This document shows, one piece after another, positions 56,981 through 64,000 of a stretch of 64,000 nucleotides of DNA. The notes under the pieces were generated by a model. The model was not told where the DNA came from, ran no database searches, and was given only the letters and a program-made list of their open reading frames with translations. The DNA comes from Cycas panzhihuaensis (Eukaryota; Cycadophyta). The DNA lies in NCBI GenBank assembly GCA_023213395.1, contig CM041465.1:134485741-134549740 (forward strand), in the 5' to 3' direction. The stretch's first letter is position 1. Each line of letters opens with the position of its first letter. The translations under genes were made by a program, and so were the position numbers.

Positions 56981-58285
56981 ATGGAGAAGGAACAAATAGT
57001 ACAAAACTGGTCTCATAATCCTTTCTAGGATAAATCTTATCTGGAAATCCTAAGATCTAGAGATGTGGAAGAATATGACCTAACCCCCATCATCAAAGAT
57101 AACAAAGTTAGATTGAAAATTCCAAAGAAGTTGGTGGAGAGAATGGAGAAACATTGGGATAACTGCTTGGTTGGAAGGTTCTCTAGCCCCAAACCAGGGT
57201 TGGAAACCATAAGAAGTTGGACCAGGAATAAATGGAGGATGGTGGGAAATGTGGAAGTTATAGCAATGCCGAAAGGTTGTGTCCTTTTTAAATTTTGTTC
57301 CTAGGATGATATGATAAACATTCTCTTAAGAGCCCCCTGGATGTTTGGGAGGAAGGCTTTAATTTTAGAAAAGTGGCATTAGGATTTTGATCTATCAGTT
57401 CCAATGGTCAAGCAAGCTCCCATTTAGATTCAGCTGCTTAGCCTTCCACTGCAACATTGGAATACAAAAGTTCTGAAGGGGATGGCAAAAGTTGTGGGCC
57501 CCCTCCTAGCAGTGGATTCTATGACTAAAAATAAAAGCAGGCTTATCAATGCCAGATTCTGTGCTTTGACGAGGATCAAAAAACCCCTCCTCGAGGAAAT
57601 ATGGATGGACATGGAGGACCAGAGTTGGGCCCAACCACTCATATATGAGATGGAAAACTTTAGATGTTCCCTTTGAAGGAGGCTAGGTCATTTACCCCAA
57701 AAATACCCAGGAGAAAGGTAAACAGAGGAAGAAAATCAAAAAGAAAATCTAGAGCCAAAGACAATTCTCAAAAGGAGACAAAACCCTAGGAGTTGGTGCA
57801 AGTAAGGAGGCTCTCGAGGGGTAAGACAAGCATCTGGAGGCACTAGGGGAGAGGCCTTCAAAGAAGGAAGGTCAAGTTTGCTTATAGATCCATGGAGATA
57901 AGGATCTTGGGTTTGATCCTAATATGGAGGACTCCCACTCTAACACTGGAGACCAGGAAGCTTAGGCCTTCGTTCCACCAACTCCCTATGAAGGAGATGG
58001 TTAAGCAGGGAAATCAGCACTAGGAAGTGCTGAATTGATCCCTCCTCAGGTGTTCCATCAAGAAGAGGTATAGAGAAACTTCCTGGATGTTAGTTCTGAA
58101 AAACGTGTAGGCAGGCCCCCCTAGAGACTTGTGAGGGAGAGAGAAGCAGCTACCCAGGTGGATCAAGGTAATCAGAAAACCCTCATCGAGGGTTTTTTGG
58201 AAGGCCCAAGAGTTAGAACCAGATCTGTTAGACAAGACCTGCCCAAAGGGGAGGAGACAGAGATTTGGAAGCAAAGGAAGAAGAG
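56981..58285 (+). pseudogene. LINE ORF1, DUF4283-like RNA-binding protein
   Basis: ATG at 56981 begins MEKEQIVQNWSHNPF, stop TAG, DKSYL. The DUF4283-like core lies at 57065-57450 (VRLKIPKKLVERMEKHWDNC, SWTRNKWRMVGNVEVIAMPK, MINILLRAPWMFGRKALILE), followed by PIxIQLLSLPLQHWNTKVLK and a zinc-knuckle relic at about 57658-57705 (FRCSL, stop, RRLGHLPQKYP) in which one Cys codon is now TGA and another Tyr. It would bind LINE RNA. The rest to 58285 is Arg/Gly-rich and broken. Confidence 0.8.
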
Positions 58286-59005
58286 ATGAAATTAATCTCA
58301 TGGAATCTCAGGGGTTTGAATGCCCCCTTTAAACAAAGGATTCTAAGAGACCTAAGAAGAAGGGAACTCCCAGATCTTATCTTTCTATAAGAAACAAAAT
58401 TGAATCTAGAAAATAGCCAATATGCTATGACTAAACTTTGGAGAAAAGTGAAAGGCAAAGTTGCTGCCAATACCCAAGGCACTGGTGGTCTCATGGTGAT
58501 GTGGAACCCTAATGAATGCATGGGAGATTCCTTTATGAAGGAGGAATCCTTTCTATCTGTATGGCTAACCAGTAGAAGGAACAACACAAAATGGCTGGCC
58601 ATGAATGTCTATGCCCCAAATAATCATGAGGATAGGAAGAGGCTATGGGACACGATTTTGGAGGCCCACGGCAAATGCAGAGCTCCTTGGCTGGTTGCTG
58701 GTGACTTTAATACGATCATCTACCTGGGGCATAAGAAAGGGGGTCAAGAAGGTTGGACGAGCAACATGTATGACCTTGGCTGCTTTATGCAGAAAAGGGG
58801 TCTCGCGGACATGAAGCTAAGAGGGGCTTCCTTTACTTAGTCTAACAAAAGACTGGGTAGCCAACTTATTCAAAATAAACTAGATAGAGTCGTGATTAAT
58901 TATGAATGGGCTAGGTGCTTCAAGGATTTTATTATAGAGGCACTCTCTAAAATCAAATCTGATCACTCCCCACTTTAGCTCTCTTTTTCTGATATCAAAA
59001 AACAC
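58286..59005 (+). pseudogene. LINE ORF2: endonuclease domain
   Basis: ATG 58286, MKLISWNLRGLN. Catalytic landmarks of the apurinic-type endonuclease: the Asn of WNLRG, E of xETKL (after a TAA at 58388), GDFNTI near 58710 (Asp and Asn) and SDHSPL near 58965. It nicks the target to prime reverse transcription and fits the 19-bp TSD. TAG stops replace a Trp in ASFTxSN and elsewhere. One frame is kept throughout. Confidence 0.88.
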
Positions 59006-60780
59006 GAAGGTTCTCCCTTCATATTTGAACTGATGTGGATTAGACACCCAGACCTTAGGTAAAAGGTCAAGGACTGGTGGGATGTCCCTATCCAGGGGCA
59101 TGCCATGTATAGATTCTCGAAAATACTTGATTGGGTAAAAAGGCAGGTGAAAGTTTGGAACAAAGAAATTTTTCAGAACATCCATTCTCTTAAGGATCAA
59201 ACTATCAAAGACCTAAATAAAATTGAGAACAGGATCCAAGCTGAGGGTAGAACTCCGTCCTTGGATAAAGCAAAAAGGGGTCTAGTTGGAAACTTGGAAG
59301 AATTGCTTATTAGAGAAGAAATTCACTGGAGGCAAAAATCTAGAGCCATCTGGCTTATTGAATGGGATAGGAACACCAAGTTCTTTCATATGACTACGAT
59401 TAAGCATAAAGCTAGTAATAAAATCAATGGCCTTCAAAGGGAAGATGGCTCGTTAGTGAACGACACTGAAGACATAAAAGATCTGGTAAGTGATTACTTT
59501 AAGGATCTTTTCTCTGAACCATAGGGTGTGGATAGGGAGACGCATGAGATGCTCCTTAGGTCCATTCCTGGATTGGTAAAAAGGCTCAAAATGCTTTACT
59601 GACAGCTCCCTTCACCCAAGAAGAGGTTAAGAAGGTTGTGTTTGGTATGAAGCAGGATAAAGCCCCTGGCCCGGATGGTTCCCCCCCCCAAGTTTCTTCC
59701 AGGAATTTTGAGATATAATAAAGGAAGATCTCACGGAAGCTTTGCACGAGTTCTACTTGAACCAAAAGATCCTCCAAGAATGGCAAGCTACTTTCCTAGT
59801 ACTCATTCTAAAAATGGAATGAGCCAAGAGAATCAAGGATTTTCGCCCTATTAGTCTCATCAAGGTAAAATATAAGATCCTAGCTAAAGTGGTCGCTAAT
59901 AGACTGAAAGGGATCATACCTTCGTACAAGGAAGACAGATCACTAATGGTATTATAGTGGTTCATGAAACTCTGCATTCAGCTAAGGAGAGGAAGAAGCC
60001 TACTATGCTCATAAAAATTGACCTTTCGAAGGCTTTCGATAGAGTCTCCTAGGATTGTCTATTGGAGTGCTTAGATGCTTTTGGGTTTAGGGAGAAGTAG
60101 AGGACTTGGATGCAGCTGTTCATATCAAACCCACAATACTTGGTCATGGTCAATGGTTCTTTGTCCAAGTTCTTTTTGGGCTATAGGGGTTTGAGACAGG
60201 GGGATCCTCTATCCCCCTTTCTCTTTATAATCCTGGCTGAACTGTTGGGCAAGATCATGGAGGCTGTTAAAAGATAAGGACTCATTAAAGGGCTACGTCC
60301 AACCTTAGGGGTGGAAAACATTATGCACCACCAATTTGTTGATGATAACATATTCCTTGGAAAAGCTACCATTAGAGAGGCTTCTTAAATAAAGGACAAA
60401 TTGAGAAGATACGAATTAGCCACGAACCAAAAGGTTAATCTGAGTAAAAGCAGCATTTATTTCATAAATACCCCTGGACCTACGCAAAGAAAGATTAGTG
60501 ATATCCTAGAGATGGGTATTCAGAAGTTGCATGCTACATACCTTGGTATGCCCTTTTTTGTGGGCAAGATGTCCAAGGACCTGTGGAACCCTCTTATTGA
60601 CTGGCTTCAAACAAAGTTAGCTGGTTAGAAAGGTGCACTTCTTAGCTAAGCCGGTAAGCTCCAGCTTGTGGCCTCTCCATTACAAAGTATTCCAGTATAT
60701 TGGATGTCTACCTTCAAAATTCTAACTAGAGTCTCCACTATTTTGGAGTCCATCCAGAAAAGATTTCTCTAGTCTGGGGT
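59006..60780 (+). pseudogene. LINE ORF2: reverse transcriptase domain
   Basis: The linker to 59524 (WNKEIFQNIHSLKDQTIKDL, WDRNTKFFHMTTIKHKASN) stays in frame. RT proper starts near 59592 in a shifted frame (KAPGPDGSPP), has a C-run at 59683-59690 with another shift, then IKDFRPISLIKVKYKILAKV, TMLIKIDLSKAFDRVS (60003), GLRQGDPLSPFLFIILAEL (60187), the catalytic box HQFVDDNIFLG (60328-60363), and LHATYLGMPFFVGKMSKD. Stops are mostly TAG. Confidence 0.9.
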
Positions 60781-61810
60781 AGAAGAGAGGGAAAGACTCC
60801 ATTTGGTAAATTGGACTAAGGTCTGTATGATGAAATGGGCTAGGGGCTTAAATCTCAAAAGAACCCATATATTTAATTCATCCCTAGTGGCTAAGCTTGG
60901 GTGGAGACTTATCAAAGGCTACGGGGGCTTGTGGGGAAAAATTATATCTTAGAAGTACTTATAAGGCAGCTCCTTCCTTGAGAATATCATCCCTCTATCT
61001 GGCTCTACTATTTGGAGAAGTATTCTCAGCACCAGGATTTTAGTGAAAGATTGATTAAAGTGGAATTTGGGGGATGGGAATTCTATAAATTTCTGGGAGG
61101 ATGTATGGTGCAGTACAACAAGATTAAAGGACTATCCTGATTTAGCCCCCCTTCAGCCCCTTTACAAGAGACTTTACGGAGTCCATGTAAAGGACTACCT
61201 GATTGGGGGGGGTAGAAGCAAGAGATGGAGGGATTTTGAGGAACTCCAGGGAAGGCCTTCCCTTCAAGTTGGGGTTGCTAAACTTCAAGAGACTCTTAGT
61301 AAAATTTATATACCCAAAATGAGCAGAGCAGACTCAGTTGTTTGGCCCTCTTCTCAAAATAGGAAATACACAACGAAATAAGGTTATGTTTATCTCTGTC
61401 TTAAGAGAGGGGATCAAAGGAATGAGCTCTTGGATGGTGTTTGGAAACTGAATCTTACCCCCAAAATTACCATCTTTTGGTGGACATGCCTTAGAAATAG
61501 AATTCTAACGGTGGATGATCTCATGAGGAGGGGTTACCAGTTGACAAACAGGTGTACCCTATGTTGTTCTAAGTAGGAATCTGTAGATCATATCTTTCTA
61601 TGGTGTTCCTACTCTGGTGAGGTTTGGAGACTCCTGTTGGATCTTTTTGAGGTGGAGTGGGTCCTCTCTAGGAATATTGTTGATCAATGACAATCATGGC
61701 ATAGTCCATTTAAGAGCAAAACCTTGGTCAGTGTATGGAAAAATTCCCTTCTGATGTTCTCCTGGAATATATAGAAGGAAAGAAACAAAAGGATTTTCTG
61801 TGACAAACAA
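60781..61810 (+). pseudogene. LINE ORF2: connection and zf-RVT domain
   Basis: Reads RLHLVNWTKVCMMKWARGLN, GDGNSINFWEDVWC (61067), then the zinc-binding region 61440-61650: VWKLNLTPKITIFWWTCLRN, LTVDDLMRRGYQ, CTLCCSK, stop, ESVDHIFLWC. This C-terminal Cys/His region follows RT in plant LINEs. Ends near SWNI, stop, KERNKRIF. Confidence 0.85.
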
Positions 61811-62453
61811 ATGGACTCGAAGACTATATTTAATGTCATATACACAGAGATAAAGGAAAATATTAGAAGCCCTAAAGAGAAGCAATTGGTACCTACTGAA
61901 GACAAGATCCTATGCAAGTTGGGCACAAAGTTGAATATTAGGGAAGGGACCACAAGAACATGTCATTGGATACCCCCTGAGGAACACTGGACCAAAATAA
62001 ACTTTGATGGTGCTTCAAAAGGTAACCCTGGGGAAGCTAGTGGTGGTGGCATTTATAGAGATGCCAAGGGAAGCTTCATCTAGGTCTTCACTGATTACTA
62101 TGATAAACAAACAAACCACTTCGCTGAGATGGCATCCATGCTTAAAGCTGTGAACATGGCCCTAAAAGGGGGCCTCTCCAAGGTAATCATTGAGGGGGAC
62201 TCCCTAAATGTAATAAATCAGTTAAAAGGCACTACATCTCTAGCTTGGAGATTTCAATCAATGATTGAGGATGCTCATGATGTTCTAAAGGATCTTATGG
62301 ATGTGCAGTTTCAACACACCTTCAGGGAAGGTAATAAGGCGGTTTACTTCTTGGAAAACTGGGGGGTTAGGAATAGGAGATCTTTTGTTTAGAGGAAGAA
62401 TTTACCTGAGGAGCTTATGAGACTGGTTAAGTCTACAAGTTCTCGTGACAGCT
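61811..62453 (+). pseudogene. LINE ORF2: C-terminal RNase H
   Basis: INFDGASKGNPGEASGGGI (62002-62056) gives the first Asp, NHFAEMASMLKAVNMAL the Glu, VIIEGDSLNVINQL the next Asp. The last motif reads FREGNKAVYFLENWG, where the usual final Asp is Tyr, so the active site is incomplete. The frame ends at 62453. RNase H at this position is typical of plant L1 elements. Confidence 0.88.
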
Positions 62454-62614
62454 AGCCATCGGGCTTGTCCTAGCATCTTTACAGTAAAGACTTTTTCCTT
62501 AGACTGTGGGGGTGTCACGGTCTTCTTGTCTTGGATGTAAATCACCTTTGATGTACTAGGTTGTGGGAGCCTTTTCAAACCCACACTTAATTTTATTTTA
62601 CCTTATAAAAAATA
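62454..62614 (+). other. LINE 3' untranslated region and short A-rich tail
   Basis: GC-moderate sequence ending TTATAAAAAATA immediately before the right target duplication. No classical long poly-A. Confidence 0.75.
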
Positions 62615-62633
62615 TATATTATTGATCCTTTTC
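62615..62633. repeat. LINE target site duplication, right copy
   Basis: TATATTATTGATCCTTTTC; see 56119-56137. Confidence 0.9.
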
Positions 62634-63369
62634 CATTTATATGGTTCTATTATAAATTTCCTAAAGCTTAGGGATTTACAAATACTCTTGTATTATGGTA
62701 GATATGAGACATGTCTTGTCATTCTAATTACAGGTTTATTTGATGAATCCCAGTTAACTTTCTAGTATTCAGCATACCTAGTATAACACGTCTTGCCCTC
62801 TTTTATTTTTCCTATAAATATTTTAAGTTTTACGTCTATTATCATCTCTTTCCATGCATTAATTGGCATAAAAAATTCCTAACCTTTATTAGATATGTAT
62901 TGCTTGGTTTAAGTGCTCCATCTCCTCCCCTATTACATATTTGCAAATTATGATGAACCCCACTTAGCCTCATAATAATTAAAATGCTTGACATAACACT
63001 TCATTCCCTCTTTTATTTTTCCTATAAATATTTTAAGTTCTACCTCTGTCATCCTCTCTTGTGATACATCAATTTATTAGAAAATAATACATATAAAATA
63101 TAGTTGGTTAAGTAAAAGGTCATGTATGATTAGTTAACATAAAGGCCAAATGTGATTGTTTGTAAGTAAGGCATATATTTCCATAACATGACTATAAGTA
63201 TACCTACATTGTGAGGTGATTAAGATTGAGATTGAGATTATGATTTTGATTTAATTAAAGTTTAATTATGACATTATTCTATTGATCTTAGTTATGATAT
63301 CATATGTGGTATATTTCTAATATGGTATCAAAATAATTATAAGAATTAAAGTATCTATAGTTTTGACAT
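62634..63369. repeat. LTR-like sequence with an internal direct duplication
   Basis: CCCTCTTTTATTTTTCCTAT plus the next 14 bases occur at 62796-62829 and again at 63006-63039, within similar flanks (about 62770-62860 and 62980-63070). Ends near 63322 with CTAATA plus a primer-site-like TGGTATCAAAATAATT. CCTATAAATATTTT could be a TATA box. No gene. Confidence 0.6.
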
Positions 63370-64000
63370 ATATATCTAGATCTGATGGGCTCTTCAGAAA
63401 TCCCTTATCCTAAAAATACTTGTCAATTATAGAATACCAAGCTCTTAGAGCTTGTTTCAGTCCATATAAGGTTTTCTTCAACACACTAAGTGTTCTTCTA
63501 CTTGTCTTTTAAATCCTTCAGCATATATGACATAAATTTTTTCATTAATGTATCCATCAAGAATTGTTGAATTAACATTTATTTGATATATAGTCTATCT
63601 TTAATATGGAGCTAAATATATGATACTTCTAATTGTATTTATCTTGGCAATTAGAGCAATAATTTCTATATAATCAATTCCTTCTTATTAAGCATAACCT
63701 TTTGCCACAAGTCTAGCTTTATATTTATAAATAATTCTATCAAATTTATACTTGATTTTATAAACCCATTTTGTTCTTATCACTTCTTTATCGGTAGATA
63801 ACTCGGCCAAATTCTAAGTTTCATTTTTTATTAAGGAATTATATTTTCCTTCCATGGTTTTAGCCCAATTATTATTACCAATAACTTCTTTAAATAATTT
63901 TAGTTCATCATTTTTTTTTATTTGAGCCATTAATACGAAGTTGACTCTAGGTTAAGATCTAGTTAGTCTTCTATTAAAATTCTTGTCAAGCATAGCTTCT
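63370..64000 (-). pseudogene. Copia H: reverse transcriptase remnant, cut by window edge
   Basis: The minus strand reads KKTLYGLKQALRAWYSIIDK near 63440, and upstream NSTILDGYINEKIYVIYAE-like text at 63520-63570, then KTKWVYKIKYKF-type text near 63750. This is the N-terminal half of copia RT. Frequent stops. The element continues beyond 64000. Confidence 0.8.

Larger units (their letters stand above)
56138..62614 (+). mobile_element. Full-length L1-type plant LINE
   Basis: 6.5 kb between 19-bp target duplications, with a 5' region (56138-56980), ORF1 (from 56981), ORF2 (58286-62453) and a short A-rich tail (TATAAAAAATA, 62604-62614). The domain order endonuclease, RT, zf-RVT, RNase H in ORF2 and a DUF4283-like ORF1 are those of plant L1-clade LINEs. 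Full length but disabled by stops and two or more frameshifts. Confidence 0.93.

Noticed and set aside
56981-62453. Idea that TAG is read as an amino acid in these elements
   Set aside because: TAA and TGA also occur, frameshifts are present, and the stops are explained by C-to-T decay; plant nuclear genes use the standard code.

Overview
This is plant nuclear DNA made almost entirely of nested transposable elements. No intact host gene, tRNA, rRNA or CRISPR array is visible. The evidence for a plant is: Ty1/copia and Ty3/gypsy pol fragments of plant type; tRNA-iMet-like primer binding sites (TGGTATCAGAGC-like); a plant L1-type LINE with DUF4283-like ORF1, zf-RVT and a C-terminal RNase H; a Tat-like gypsy element; and a plant mobile domain (PMD) gene. 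The species cannot be told from the sequence. Most of the window is AT-rich and heavily decayed. One young GC-rich element stands out at 3512-20240.

Layout. 1-885: end of a copia element (copia A, + strand). 886-3320: gypsy remnant G1 (- strand) with its LTR at 3013-3320. 3512-20240: T1, a 16.7-kb Tat-like gypsy element on the - strand, with 2.5-kb LTRs and a perfect 5-bp target duplication (CCAAG), inserted into the LTR of copia B. 20246-25000: copia B (- strand) from RNase H back to gag. 27015-27321: second gypsy LTR of the G1 family. 28.0-30.4 kb: purine-skewed non-coding DNA. 30384-30853: an LTR with primer site. About 34.5-37.9 and 44.8-47.6 kb: remnants of older T1-like element(s), called T3 (PMD gene) and T2 (extra RNase H and integrase). 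38279-44729: copia D, with two LTRs, AATCC target duplications and a deleted reverse transcriptase, lying between T3 and T2. 47640-55612: copia E (- strand), split by LTR material at 48376-51690. 56138-62614: an L1-type LINE (+ strand) with 19-bp target duplications. 63370-64000: start of another copia RT (- strand).

The most interesting part is T1. Besides gag, protease, RT, RNase H and integrase on the - strand, it carries (a) a second, separate RNase H downstream of integrase and (b) on the opposite strand a gene of its own: a TATA box at 7294-7300, an 8-codon first exon, a GT-AG intron, a PMD-encoding second exon, a probable second intron, and a charged or coiled-coil tail. It is followed by an 85-bp tandem array whose units can fold as hairpins and which abuts the integrase stop codon. 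The decayed relative T3 keeps the same promoter position, the same 24-nt first coding exon, the same intron positions and the same PMD core. This points to an old, conserved antisense gene module rather than a chance ORF.

Every coding region is broken by stops or frameshifts. Most in-frame stops are explained by C-to-T (or G-to-A) change at Gln, Trp or Arg codons, as expected for methylated, silenced plant repeats. No restored protein is given.
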